A stretch of 63,866 nt of DNA from Phenylobacterium sp. (lineage in GTDB: Bacteria; Pseudomonadota; Alphaproteobacteria; Caulobacterales; Caulobacteraceae). A program made the translations under genes and the position numbers. The DNA lies in NCBI RefSeq assembly GCF_004799515.1, contig NZ_SSMX01000020.1, positions 1 through 63,866 on the forward strand, in the 5' to 3' direction. Positions within the stretch are counted from its first letter, which is position 1; each line of letters opens with the position of its first letter. Of this stretch, positions 16,751 through 25,606 are shown in pieces. The notes under the pieces are model-generated. The model was not told the origin of the DNA and did not search any database. It was given only the letters and a program-made list of their open reading frames with translations.

Positions 16751-16783
16751 GCGCTCCGCTGCGGTCACGCCGTGGCGGAGCGT
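16751..16783 (+). terminator. Intercistronic hairpin between pstS and pstC
   Basis: GCGCTCCGC (16751-16759) pairs with GCGGAGCGT (16775-16783), with an inner CGG/CCG. No U-tract follows, so it is more likely a partial terminator or mRNA-stabilising structure. Confidence 0.5.
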
Positions 16784-16832
16784 CCGGGTCTCTAAAGTAC
16801 GCTCGCTTAAGTCCCGCTCCAGACCCCGTGCG

Positions 16833-17804
16833 ATGACCGAAACCGCCATTCCCGACGCCGCTCCGGTCCGCCGACGATCCGCTCCGCGCGGAGCCCTCAT
16901 CGGTCAGGTCTTCGAGGGCCTGTGCTTCGGGGCGGCCACTTTGCTGCTAGCGGCGCTGGGCGGGATCATCGTCTCGCTGGTGATCGGCGGCTGGCCGGCG
17001 CTCTCCAAGTTCGGCGTCGGGTTCCTGTTCTCGGCGGCCTGGAACCCGGTGACCGATGTCTATGGCGCGGCCGGGCCGATCGTCGGCACCCTGATCACCG
17101 CGGCGCTGGCCCTCCTGCTGGCGTTGCCGATCGCCGGCGGCGTGGCCTTCTTCCTCACCGAGCTGTGCCCCGCGCGCCTGCGCCGGCCGATCGGCACGGC
17201 GGTGGAGCTCCTGGCCGGCATCCCCTCGATCGTCTACGGCATGTGGGGCCTGTTCGTCTTCGCCCCGCTGTTCGCCCGCTTCATCCAGCTGCCGCTGATG
17301 AGCGCCGCCAAGCCGGGCTCGTTGCTGGAAACCCTGACCACCGGCATCCCCAACGGCTCGGGCATCCTGCCGGCCTCGATCATCCTGGCGATCATGATCC
17401 TGCCCTTCATGGCCGCGACCCTGCGCGAGCTGTTGCTGACGGTGCCCGCCGCGGTGCGCGAGAGCGCCTACGGCCTGGGCGCCACGACCGCCGAGGTGGT
17501 GTTGTCGGTGACCCTGCCCTATGTGCGCCAGGGCGCCATCGGGGCGGTGATGCTGGGCCTGGGCCGCGCGCTCGGCGAGACCATGGCGGTGACCTTCATC
17601 ATCGGCAATTCGCACACCTTCCCGAAGTCGCTCTTCGACTCGGGCTCGACCATCGCGTCCACCATCGCCAACGAGTTCACCGAGGCCACCAGCCCGATCC
17701 ATACCGCCGCCCTGATCTCGCTCGGCCTCGTGCTGTTCCTGATCACCTTCGCGGTGCTGGGCCTCGCGCGCCTGTTGCTGCGCCAGCAGGGGGCCAAGCT
17801 GTGA
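16833..17804 (+). CDS. pstC: Phosphate ABC transporter permease PstC
   Basis: 323 residues, six predicted transmembrane segments beginning near residue 30. Family blocks: WNPVTDVYGAAGPIVGTLIT, ELLAGIPSIVYGMWGLFVFAP and the EAA loop ESAYGLGATTAEVVLSVTLP, followed by RALGETMAVTFIIGN. The start at 16833 follows a weak ribosome-binding site. It ends with GTGA, overlapping the pstA start. Confidence 0.95.
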   Translation: MTETAIPDAAPVRRRSAPRGALIGQVFEGLCFGAATLLLAALGGIIVSLVIGGWPALSKFGVGFLFSAAWNPVTDVYGAAGPIVGTLITAALALLLALPIAGGVAFFLTELCPARLRRPIGTAVELLAGIPSIVYGMWGLFVFAPLFARFIQLPLMSAAKPGSLLETLTTGIPNGSGILPASIILAIMILPFMAATLRELLLTVPAAVRESAYGLGATTAEVVLSVTLPYVRQGAIGAVMLGLGRALGETMAVTFIIGNSHTFPKSLFDSGSTIASTIANEFTEATSPIHTAALISLGLVLFLITFAVLGLARLLLRQQGAKL

Positions 17805-18655
17805 ACGCCGCCAAGCTGGCCCGCCGCCGGATCGGCGACATCCTGTTCAAGGTCTTCTGCGTGGCGGTCACCGCGCTCGCCCTGATCGCCCTGGCGGCCA
17901 TCCTTTGGTCGCTGATGGTCCAGGGGTTCGGCGGCCTGAACCTCGATGTCTTCACCATGGCGACGCCGGCGGCCGGCTCGCGCGGCGGCCTGGCCAACGC
18001 CATCGTTGGATCGATCCTGATGTGCGTGCTGGCTATGGTCATCGCCCTCACCGTCGGCGTTCTGGCCGGCACCTGGCTCGCCGAATACGGCGGCCGCTCG
18101 CGCTACGGCGCGACCATCCGCTTCCTGAACGACGTGCTGCTCTCGGCGCCGTCGATCCTCGTCGGCCTCTTCGTCTATGAGCTGCTGGTCGCGCCCTTCC
18201 ATGGGTTTTCGGGTTTCGCCGGCTCGGTGGCCCTTGCCCTGCTGGCTGTGCCGGTGATCACGCGGACCACCGAGGACGTGCTGCTCCTGCAGTCGGCGAC
18301 CCTGCGCGAGGCGGGCGTCGCTCTGGGCGCGCCGCTTTCCTATGTGATTCGCCAGGTGCTCTGGCGTTCGGCGCGTGGCGGCCTGCTCACCGGCGCGCTC
18401 CTGGCCTTCGCCCGGATCAGCGGCGAGACCGCGCCCCTGCTGTTCACGGCGCTCAACAACCAGTTCTTCAACAACCCCTGGTTCGACCTGCGCCAGCAGA
18501 CCGCGAACCTGCCGGTGGTGATCTTCAACGGCGCGCTTAGCGCCTATGACGACCTTCGCAGGCTCGCCTGGGCCGGGGCCCTCCTGATTGCCGGCACGGT
18601 CTTGGCGGTCACCATCGTGGCGCGTATCGTCGCCCAGGAGCAGCGACGCTCATGA
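17801..18655 (+). CDS. pstA: Phosphate ABC transporter permease PstA
   Basis: 284 residues with six transmembrane segments. [18 protein letters not shown] near the start, [37 protein letters not shown], and the EAA loop [20 protein letters not shown], then [14 protein letters not shown] start at 17801 overlaps the pstC stop; its own stop overlaps pstB (ATGA). Confidence 0.94.
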   Translation: MNAAKLARRRIGDILFKVFCVAVTALALIALAAILWSLMVQGFGGLNLDVFTMATPAAGSRGGLANAIVGSILMCVLAMVIALTVGVLAGTWLAEYGGRSRYGATIRFLNDVLLSAPSILVGLFVYELLVAPFHGFSGFAGSVALALLAVPVITRTTEDVLLLQSATLREAGVALGAPLSYVIRQVLWRSARGGLLTGALLAFARISGETAPLLFTALNNQFFNNPWFDLRQQTANLPVVIFNGALSAYDDLRRLAWAGALLIAGTVLAVTIVARIVAQEQRRS

Positions 18656-19467
18656 ACACCCTCAATCCGGCCGTGGAAGAATTCGAGACCAGCATCGCCG
18701 ACGTCGACCGCGCCGAGGTCAAGGTCGACGTCAAGGGCCTCAACTTCTACTATGGCAAGAGCCACTCCCTGAAGAACGTCACCATCCCCTTCGCCCGTAA
18801 CAAGGCGACGGCGCTGATCGGTCCTTCCGGCTGCGGCAAATCCACCCTGCTGCGGACGCTCAACCGCATGTACGCCCTCTATCCGGGCCAGCGCGCCGAG
18901 GGCGAGATCGTGCTGGACGGCGAGAACATCCTGGGTTCGCGCGTCGACCTTGCCCGCTTGCGCGCCCGGGTCGGCATGGTGTTCCAGAAGCCCACGCCGT
19001 TCCCGATGAGCATCTACGACAACGTCGCCTTTGGCGTGCGGCTCTATGAGAATCTCGGCAAGGCCGACATGGACGCCCGCGTCGAGGAAAGCCTGCACCG
19101 CGCGGCCTTGTGGGACGAGGTGAAGGACAAGCTCTCCTCGCCCGGCCTCGGCCTCTCCGGCGGCCAGCAGCAGCGGCTTTGCGTGGCCCGCGGCGTCGCC
19201 GTGCGCCCCGAAGTCCTGCTGCTCGACGAGCCCACTTCGGCCCTCGACCCGATCTCCAGCGCCAAGCTGGAGGAGACGGTGATGCAGTTGAAGGCCGACC
19301 ACACCATCATCATCGTCACCCACAACCTGGGCCAGGCCGCGCGGGTCAGCGACTACACGGGCTTCATGTACCTGGGTGAGCTGGTGGAGTTTGGGGCCAC
19401 CGACGCGGTCTTCACCCGCCCGGCGACCAAGCGCACCTCCGACTACATCACCGGCCGCTTCGGCTAG
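18652..19467 (+). CDS. pstB: Phosphate ABC transporter ATP-binding protein PstB
   Basis: 271 residues. [13 protein letters not shown] start, Walker [30 protein letters not shown], the PstB-specific [20 protein letters not shown], signature [14 protein letters not shown], Walker [13 protein letters not shown] and His of [13 protein letters not shown]. The C-terminus [11 protein letters not shown] is typical. No phoU follows; instead a NarL-type histidine kinase gene begins 109 bases later. Confidence 0.97.
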   Translation: MNTLNPAVEEFETSIADVDRAEVKVDVKGLNFYYGKSHSLKNVTIPFARNKATALIGPSGCGKSTLLRTLNRMYALYPGQRAEGEIVLDGENILGSRVDLARLRARVGMVFQKPTPFPMSIYDNVAFGVRLYENLGKADMDARVEESLHRAALWDEVKDKLSSPGLGLSGGQQQRLCVARGVAVRPEVLLLDEPTSALDPISSAKLEETVMQLKADHTIIIVTHNLGQAARVSDYTGFMYLGELVEFGATDAVFTRPATKRTSDYITGRFG

Positions 19468-19576
19468 GGCCTCGGCCGGCGTCCGGTTTCCGGCGCCCAT
19501 TTCCCCAGGCCCATTTCCTTGCGCCGGGCCGCATGATCTTTTGACCGTGCGGTCCTAGAGGTGCTTCAGAGCGGCA

Positions 19577-20911
19577 ATGGCGCGGCTCCCCCAGGTTTCC
19601 AGGCGGTTCGCCCGGCTCTTGCGCGGGCCGGCGACCCTGCATGGCCGGGTGATGCTGGCGGCCTGCGCGGCCCTCGCCGCCAGCCTGGCGGTGGGCGCAC
19701 TGGCGCTGGTCTGGGACGCCCGCCGCTCGGTCGACGCCGAGCTCGCCTCGGCCATGGCCAGCGCCGCCCAGGCGGTGCGCACCGGCGTCCAGGAGGAGGC
19801 CGCGCCCGGCGCCGGCCTGCCGCGCCTGGTGCGGGTCTTCGACGGCAACCGCCACGTACGCGCCATACTGCTGAACAGCTGCGGCGTCCCGCAGGCCGTC
19901 TCGCGGCCCTACGTCCCCGCCGATCCGCCGCCCGGCTGGTTCGTGGCCCTGATCGACCCGCACGCGCCCGCCCGCCAGGTGTCCGCCCCCGGCTACGCCG
20001 CCATCCGCCTGGAGCCTACGCCGGTCAACGAGATCGGCGAGGTGTGGACGGGCCTGCGCGACGCCCTCCTGATCGTGGGCCTCCTGTCGGTCCTGGCGCT
20101 CGTTCTGATCCGCCGGGCGGTCACCCGGGCGCTCAGGCCCCTGCAGGCGGTCTCCGGGGCCTTCGCCCGCGTGGGCGCCGGCGACTTCGAGGCGCGGGTG
20201 GCGGCGGCCGGTACGGTGGAGATCGAGCGCCTGGCGCAGGGCTTCAACGCCATGGCCGGCCAGCTCGACGCCATCGACCGCGAGAACCGCCGCCTGCACG
20301 AACAGCTGGCCACCGTGCAGGAGGAGGAGCGCGCCGAGATCGCCCGCGACCTGCACGACGAGATCGGGCCTTACCTGTTCGCGGTCAGCATCGACGCGGC
20401 CGCCGAGCCGCCGCGGGTGGAGCTGATCCAGACCGCCGTGGCGCACATGCAGACCCAGGTCACCGACATGCTGCGCCGCCTGCGGCCGCTGCGCGCCGTC
20501 GAGTTCGGCCTGACCGGCGCGGTGGAGGACTTGGTCGCCTTCTGGCGCGCGCGGCGGCCCGACGTCGCCTTCGATCTGGCGGTGACCGTCGACGACGCGG
20601 CGCTCGGCGTCGGCCTGCGCGAGGCGCTCTACCGGGTGGCCCAGGAGGCGCTCAGCAACGCCGTGCGCCATGGCGGCCCTTCGCGGATCAGCCTGGCTCT
20701 CGACACCGAGGCCGGCGAGACCGCGGTCCTGCGCGTCGCCGACAATGGCGCGACGGCCGAGCGCCCGGGCGGGCGGCTGCGCTTCGGCCTGGCCGGCATG
20801 CGCGAACGTATCGCGGGCCTCGGCGGAGAGCTTTCCATCGACCCTGGGACCGGGCAGGGATGGACGGTGACCGCGCGCGTTCCGCTGCGCCTGTCCGAGG
20901 CTCTCTCATGA
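19577..20911 (+). CDS. NarL-family (HisKA_3) sensor histidine kinase
   Basis: 444 residues. Transmembrane segment 1 at about 25-46, a periplasmic domain of about 115 residues, segment 2 at about 163-180, a HAMP domain (TRALRPLQAVSGAFARVGAGDFE), then the HisKA_3 dimerisation helix with phosphoacceptor His 260 in IARDLHDEIGPYL and a HATPase_c domain (ALYRVAQEALSNAVRHG, VADNG, FGLAGMRERI). The periplasmic ligand is unknown. 10 bases ahead of its response regulator and downstream of pstB; a link to phosphate is possible but unproven. Confidence 0.88.
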   Translation: MARLPQVSRRFARLLRGPATLHGRVMLAACAALAASLAVGALALVWDARRSVDAELASAMASAAQAVRTGVQEEAAPGAGLPRLVRVFDGNRHVRAILLNSCGVPQAVSRPYVPADPPPGWFVALIDPHAPARQVSAPGYAAIRLEPTPVNEIGEVWTGLRDALLIVGLLSVLALVLIRRAVTRALRPLQAVSGAFARVGAGDFEARVAAAGTVEIERLAQGFNAMAGQLDAIDRENRRLHEQLATVQEEERAEIARDLHDEIGPYLFAVSIDAAAEPPRVELIQTAVAHMQTQVTDMLRRLRPLRAVEFGLTGAVEDLVAFWRARRPDVAFDLAVTVDDAALGVGLREALYRVAQEALSNAVRHGGPSRISLALDTEAGETAVLRVADNGATAERPGGRLRFGLAGMRERIAGLGGELSIDPGTGQGWTVTARVPLRLSEALS

Positions 20912-20921
20912 AGGCCCTGCC

Positions 20922-21545
20922 ATGAAAGTCCTGCTGGTCGACGACCACGCCATCGTCCGCGACGGGCTGAAGCGCCTGCTGGCCGACCTGGGCGCGGGGC
21001 CGATCCTGGAGGCGGCCACCGGCCGCGCCGCCCTCGACCTCGCCCGCGCCGAGCGGCCGGGGCTGGTCATCCTCGACCTCAACCTGCCGGACCTGGGCGG
21101 GCTGGAGATCCTGGCCCGGCTGCTGCGCGAGGACCGCGCGGTCCGCGTCCTGGTGCTGACCATGCACGCCGAGCCGCTCTATGCCGCGCGCGCGCTCAAG
21201 GCCGGCGCCAAGGGCTATGTGAGCAAGGCCGCCGCGCCCTCGGAGATCGCCGCCGCGGTCCGCGCCGTGGCCCGCGGCGAGGGCTATGTGGAGGCCAAGG
21301 TCGCCCAGGCCATCGCGCTCGGCGTCGGCTCCGGCGCGCGGCTGGATTCGCTCACCCCGCGCGACCTGGAGACCCTACGCCTCCTGGCCCAGGGCAGGAG
21401 CCTCAGCGAGATCGCCCAGGCCCTCGGCGTGGCCTACAAGACCGCCGCCAACGGCTGCACCCAGCTGAAGGAGAAGCTCGGCGTCTCGCGCACCGGCGAA
21501 CTGATCCGCCTGGCCGTGGAGCTGACCGAGCCGGCGGCGGAGTAG
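20922..21545 (+). CDS. NarL/FixJ-family response regulator
   Basis: 207 residues. Receiver domain with acidic VDDHAIVRDGL, phosphoacceptor Asp 52 in VILDLNLPDLGG, Thr in VLTMHAE and Lys in GAKGYVSKAA. LuxR-type helix-turn-helix at about 144-190 (LTPRDLETLRLLAQGRSLSEIAQALGV). The usual NTV before the recognition helix is replaced by KTAANG, a slight departure. Cognate regulator of the preceding kinase; regulon not visible. Confidence 0.9.
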   Translation: MKVLLVDDHAIVRDGLKRLLADLGAGPILEAATGRAALDLARAERPGLVILDLNLPDLGGLEILARLLREDRAVRVLVLTMHAEPLYAARALKAGAKGYVSKAAAPSEIAAAVRAVARGEGYVEAKVAQAIALGVGSGARLDSLTPRDLETLRLLAQGRSLSEIAQALGVAYKTAANGCTQLKEKLGVSRTGELIRLAVELTEPAAE

Positions 21546-21554
21546 GGCGGCGGC

Positions 21555-22295
21555 TCAGGCGGCGCGCAGGACACGGCGGCGGCGCAGGACCGAGCCGGCG
21601 GCGCCGAACCCCGCGATCAGCAGGGCCCAGGTCTCCGGCTCCGGCGCGCCGCTGCCGCCGTTCGGCCCGCCCGGGCCGGCGGGGACGCAGGTGGCCGACG
21701 GCGCGTCCGTGCAGGTGGTGTCAGGCGTAAAGCTGGCGGTGAAGAGCAGGTTGGTCCCCGTCGGCTGACCGTCCCAGCTGGTGTCGGTCGGCAGGCCGGT
21801 GTTGTAGACCACATAGTCGATTCCTGGCGGGCGCGTGGAGCCGGTCTCGACCCCTCCGGTCTGAGTGGAGGATTCCATATAGGTCGACAGGAAGGCGACG
21901 TATTGCTGACCGGCGACGACGCCGATCTGGGGGGCGAAGGTGTAGTCGCCGCCGGTGGGGGCGGGCGAACTGCCGCTCTGGTAGAGGAGCTGCGAGACCC
22001 CGGCGCCCGGGGTGAAGGTCGCCGCGCCGTTCCAGACGCCGAGATAGGCGTTGACGTTGGTGACGCCGCTGGCCAGCACGAATTCGACGCTGTTCAACAT
22101 GCCGGTGACCGGAGCGGTGAAGACCTCGCCCATCTCGAGCAGGCCCGTGGGGCCGCCGAAGTCTTGCAGCTGGCCGCCGTCGCCGGGCGCGGAACTCAGG
22201 AAGACATCGTTGGCGTGAGCCGACAGGGGAGCGGCGATCGCCGCCAGGGAGAGGGCGAGCGCCGTGGCCGCCGCCGAAAAGGTTCTGGGTTTCAT
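21555..22295 (-). CDS. Secreted PEPxxWA-CTERM sorting-domain protein
   Basis: 246 residues. Signal peptide at 1-29 (ATALALSLAAIAAPLSAHA). The C-terminus is a PEP-CTERM signal: PEPETWA, a hydrophobic LLIAGFGAAG segment, then RRRR. Such tails are recognised and cut by an exosortase/archaeosortase-type protease during export. The middle is Gly/Thr/Ser-rich beta-type sequence without a known catalytic motif. No exosortase is in the window. Convergent with the response regulator gene, 9 bases apart. Confidence 0.75.
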   Translation of the reverse strand: MKPRTFSAAATALALSLAAIAAPLSAHANDVFLSSAPGDGGQLQDFGGPTGLLEMGEVFTAPVTGMLNSVEFVLASGVTNVNAYLGVWNGAATFTPGAGVSQLLYQSGSSPAPTGGDYTFAPQIGVVAGQQYVAFLSTYMESSTQTGGVETGSTRPPGIDYVVYNTGLPTDTSWDGQPTGTNLLFTASFTPDTTCTDAPSATCVPAGPGGPNGGSGAPEPETWALLIAGFGAAGSVLRRRRVLRAA

Positions 22296-22441
22296 GCCTG
22301 CACCGGATTTCCACGCCCGACTTGGGCGCCGCCCGGACCTATCGCCGGGTCCGCGATGCGTTGAGTTGCATCGAAGTTCGCCGGGATGCAGGAAGTTGCA
22401 TGGCCCTGGCCGAAGCCGCCGGCCGCCCGGAACCCGCCGGC

Positions 22442-23857
22442 TCAGGCCGCTTCCGGCCTGCGCCGGCGCACCCGCGCCAGCCGGCGCAGCCGGCGCCAGA
22501 AGCGGGTCTTTTCCGGCTCGGGATAGGGCTGCAGGTTGCGCACGAAGTCCTCCGCGCAGGCGCGCCAGCTGAACTTCTCGGCGAAGGCGCGCACCTGTTT
22601 GCGGTCGAGGTTGAGGGCCTCGAGGCAGGCCTCGCGCAGGCCCTCCGTCGCGCCGGCGGCCAATACGCCCGCGCCCGAGTTGGGAATGATGTCGATGGGC
22701 CCCGGCGCCGGATAGGCCGCCACCGGCGTGCCGGACGCCATGGCTTCCAGGATCACCAGGCCGAAGGTGTCGGTCAGCGAAGGGAAGACGAAGACATCGG
22801 CCGAGTTGAAGGCCGCCGCCAGCTCCTCGCCGGACTTGGAGCCGGTGAACACCACCTTGGCGTACTTGGCCTTCAGCTCGTCCAGCTGCGGCCCCGGGCC
22901 CACCACCACCTTGGTCCCCGGCAGGTCGAGGCCCAGGAAGGCCTCGATGTTCTTCTCCACGGCGACCCGGCCGACATAGAGGAAGATCGGCTTCGGGAGG
23001 TGGGCGAAGATGTCCGCATCGCCTTCCCCGCGCGGGTGGAAGGACTCGGTGTCGACGCCGCGCGACCAGGAGGAGATGTTGCGGAAACCGTGCTGGGCCA
23101 GCTCGTCGCGCATGGTGGGCGTCGCCACCATCAGCCGCCCCGACGGCTTGTGGAACCACTTCATGTAGGCGTAGCCGGCGGCCAGCGGCAAAGGCAGGCG
23201 CGCGGAGACATATTCCGGGAAGCGCGTGTGGTAGCTGGTGGTGAACGGCAGCTTCCATTCCACGCAGATGCGCCGCGCCGCCAGGCCGATGGGGCCCTCG
23301 GTGGCGATGTGGATGGCCTCCGGCTCGAAGGCCTTGAAGCGCTCCTGCACCGGCTCATAGACCCCGATCGCCACCTTGATCTCGGCGTAGGTGGGCAGCG
23401 GGAAGGTCTTGAACTGGTCGGGGCTGATCACCTCGACGGAATGGCCCATGGCCCGCAGTTCGGCGACCACGCGGGTGAGCGTGCGCACCACCCCGTTCAC
23501 CTGCGGCTCCCAGGCGTCGGTGGCGAGCAGGATACGCATCGGCCGGCCGGCGTCGTGTGGGGCGGTGATCGCCTCGCGGATGCGCGGCAGGGCGCGGGAG
23601 GCGCGGGGCTTCGGCTCGGCCTGGGCGATGGCCTGGGTCTGCATCCACGACCAGAAGGCGCCCAGCAGCGCCTCCTTGGTGGGGAAGTAGCGGTAGACCG
23701 TGCGCTCGCCGACCTTGGCGTCCTTGGCGATCTCGGCGAAGCTCAGGTCCTCCAGCGGGCCTTGCTCCAGCTGGCGGCCCACGGCGCGCAGGATCTGCTC
23801 CCGCGTCTCCTCCCGTTGCCGGTCGCGCAGGTTCGGGCTCGGGGACGGGCTTTTCAT
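22442..23857 (-). CDS. TetR DNA-binding domain fused to a GT4 glycosyltransferase
   Basis: 471 residues in one frame. Residues about 14-72 are a TetR helix-turn-helix (ILRAVGRQL, FAEIAKDAKVGERTVYRYFPTKEALL). The TetR ligand domain is missing; after a linker, residue 107 starts a complete GT4 enzyme (MRILLATDAWEPQVNGVVRTL, then FTTSYHTRFPEY, SRGVDTESFHP, FLYVGRVAVEKN, VFPSLTDTFGLVILEAMASG). This GT type transfers sugar to a lipid. GT4 relatives normally start at the equivalent of Met 107 (ATG at 23539), which may still be an internal start. It lies 91 bases after the phosphoesterase gene on the same strand. Confidence 0.8.
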   Translation of the reverse strand: MKSPSPSPNLRDRQREETREQILRAVGRQLEQGPLEDLSFAEIAKDAKVGERTVYRYFPTKEALLGAFWSWMQTQAIAQAEPKPRASRALPRIREAITAPHDAGRPMRILLATDAWEPQVNGVVRTLTRVVAELRAMGHSVEVISPDQFKTFPLPTYAEIKVAIGVYEPVQERFKAFEPEAIHIATEGPIGLAARRICVEWKLPFTTSYHTRFPEYVSARLPLPLAAGYAYMKWFHKPSGRLMVATPTMRDELAQHGFRNISSWSRGVDTESFHPRGEGDADIFAHLPKPIFLYVGRVAVEKNIEAFLGLDLPGTKVVVGPGPQLDELKAKYAKVVFTGSKSGEELAAAFNSADVFVFPSLTDTFGLVILEAMASGTPVAAYPAPGPIDIIPNSGAGVLAAGATEGLREACLEALNLDRKQVRAFAEKFSWRACAEDFVRNLQPYPEPEKTRFWRRLRRLARVRRRRPEAA

Positions 23858-23948
23858 GGCAGCCGGACTGTCACCAGGTTGTATTGCTATGTCAATGCCG
23901 CGCGGCGGCAGCGGGGCTGTCGCGAACGGCGGTTCTTTTGTGAAGGGG

Positions 23949-24752
23949 TCAGGCCGCGATGGGTTCCGGCAGGCCGATCGGCGTCGGCGCGGCCAGGCTG
24001 GCGCGCACCTTCGGCCACTCGAGGATCTCCAGCGTGCCGTCGGCGTGCTCCACCAGCGCGGTGCAGCTTTCCACCCAGTCGCCGTCGTTCAGATAGGCGA
24101 TGCCGTCGATGTCGCGGCTTTCGGCCTTGTGGATGTGGCCGCAGATCACCCCGTCGACCCCGCGCCGGCGCGCCTCGTCGGCCACCGCCTGCTCGAAGTT
24201 CTCGATGAACTGCAAGGCCTTCTTCACCCGCGTCTTGGCGAAGGCCGAGAAGCTCCAGTAGCCGAAGCCCAGCCGCCGGCGGATGCGGTTGATCAGGGTG
24301 TTGGAGGCCAAAAGCGCGCGGTAGGCCCAGTCGCCCAGCAGGGCCAGCCACTTGGCGTGCTGCACCACCGCGTCGAAGTCGTCGCCGTGGGTGACCAGGA
24401 AGCGGCGGCCGTCGGCGGTCTCGTGGATCGCGTCGCGCGCCACCACCACGCCGCCGAAGTGGACGCCGATGAAGTCGCGCACCACCTCGTCGTGGTTGCC
24501 GGGCACATAGATCACAGAGACGCCCTTGCGGGCCATCCGCAGGATCTTCTGCACCACGTCGTTGTGCGCCTGCGGCCAGTACCAGCCCGAACGCAGCTTC
24601 CAGCCGTCCACGATGTCGCCGACCAGGTAGAGGGTGTCGCAGTCCATGTGGCGGATGAAGTCGAGGAGGAGGTCGGCTTGGCAGCCCCGGGTGCCCAGAT
24701 GCACGTCGGAGATGAACACGCTGCGGTAGTGGCGGATTGCGGCCTCGGTCAC
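23949..24752 (-). CDS. LpxH-like metallophosphoesterase (UDP-2,3-diacylglucosamine diphosphatase family)
   Basis: 267 residues of the calcineurin-like fold. All five metal-binding blocks are seen: SDVHLGTRG, VGDIVDGW, GNHDE, THGDDFD and GHIHKAE. The insertion with WAYRALLASNTLINRIRRRLGFGYWS is common in the LpxH-like paralogues of alphaproteobacteria that pair with a GT4 glycosyltransferase. Substrate is probably a nucleotide-linked or lipid pyrophosphate. Next gene on the strand is the TetR-GT4 fusion. Confidence 0.8.
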   Translation of the reverse strand: MTEAAIRHYRSVFISDVHLGTRGCQADLLLDFIRHMDCDTLYLVGDIVDGWKLRSGWYWPQAHNDVVQKILRMARKGVSVIYVPGNHDEVVRDFIGVHFGGVVVARDAIHETADGRRFLVTHGDDFDAVVQHAKWLALLGDWAYRALLASNTLINRIRRRLGFGYWSFSAFAKTRVKKALQFIENFEQAVADEARRRGVDGVICGHIHKAESRDIDGIAYLNDGDWVESCTALVEHADGTLEILEWPKVRASLAAPTPIGLPEPIAA

Positions 24753-24909
24753 GTCACGCCCCAGGATCGCCCATATTGCAGGCAGCCGTGCCCTGATTCC
24801 GTGTCGCTTTTACGAAGGCCACGCTGCGGCCTTTTGTGCGCCCTACAGAAGCTGTAGGGGTTCCGGCCTTGAGCAGGCCCTCCCCAGGTCGCCCTTCGAA
24901 TTGGTCCAG

Positions 24910-25542
24910 ATGGACGCCAGACTCCCGACGATGAAGGCGACGCCGAAGTCGCTGCGAACCCGCACGCGCATCCTCGATGCGGCCATGAAGCTCTTCGCCG
25001 AGATCGGCTACCAGGCGGCCACCAACGGCCTGATCGCCGATGCGGCCAAGCTGACCCGCGGCGCCATGCTCTACCATTTCGCGACCCGCGAGGAGCTGGT
25101 GGAGGCCGCGGTCACCCACATCGACCTCGCCCGGGCGCGGCTGTTCGAGGAGGCGGCGCGCGCGTCGGCCGCACCCGGCCAGGACGCCTCGGAGGCGGCC
25201 ATCGACGCCTATTGGGCCCTGCTGCACGAGGCGCCGTTCATCGCCTTCGCCGAGCTGGAGGCCGCCGCGCGCACCGAGCCGATGCTGCGCGCGCGCCTGG
25301 CCGCCGCCCAGGCCGCCTTCGACCGCGCCCAGATGGGCGGCGGCTTCGGGGCCTTGGTGCAGGCCGGCGCCGATCCGCGCTTCCAGACCAGCCGCGACCT
25401 TGGCCGCTTCCTGCTGGAAGGCCTGGCGCGCGGGTCGATGACCTATGACGAGCAGGCCCGCAAGGAACGCCTGCTGGCGGTGGTCAAGCGCGCCGTGCGC
25501 ATGCTCAACCGCAAGGGCGACATCCACGACCTGTGGGAATAG
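24910..25542 (+). CDS. TetR/AcrR family transcriptional regulator
   Basis: 210 residues. Helix-turn-helix at about 20-65 (ILDAAMKLFAEIGYQAATNGLIADAAKLTRGAMLYHFATREELV), then an all-alpha ligand domain with a conserved-looking FIAFAELEAAARTEP. ATG at 24910 was taken; 24931 (MKATPKSLRTRTRI) is also possible. Divergent from the LpxH-like gene, so it may control that operon. Followed by a strong bidirectional terminator. Confidence 0.85.
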   Translation: MDARLPTMKATPKSLRTRTRILDAAMKLFAEIGYQAATNGLIADAAKLTRGAMLYHFATREELVEAAVTHIDLARARLFEEAARASAAPGQDASEAAIDAYWALLHEAPFIAFAELEAAARTEPMLRARLAAAQAAFDRAQMGGGFGALVQAGADPRFQTSRDLGRFLLEGLARGSMTYDEQARKERLLAVVKRAVRMLNRKGDIHDLWE

Positions 25543-25552
25543 CGCCCCAATG

Positions 25553-25582
25553 AAAAGGCCCGGCGTCGCCGCCGGGCCTTTT
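25553..25582. terminator. Bidirectional intrinsic terminator
   Basis: AAAAGGCCCGGCG (25553-25565), loop TCGC, CGCCGGGCCTTTT (25570-25582): a perfect 13-bp stem with A and T runs, serving the convergent TetR gene and the large redoxin-cytochrome gene. Confidence 0.92.
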
Positions 25583-25606
25583 CCAACTCAGATCAGATGC
25601 TCGGGC

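Noticed and set aside
22322..24208. 628-residue plus-strand frame across the GT4 and phosphatase genes
   Set aside because: Antisense shadow; both minus-strand proteins have complete catalytic motifs.
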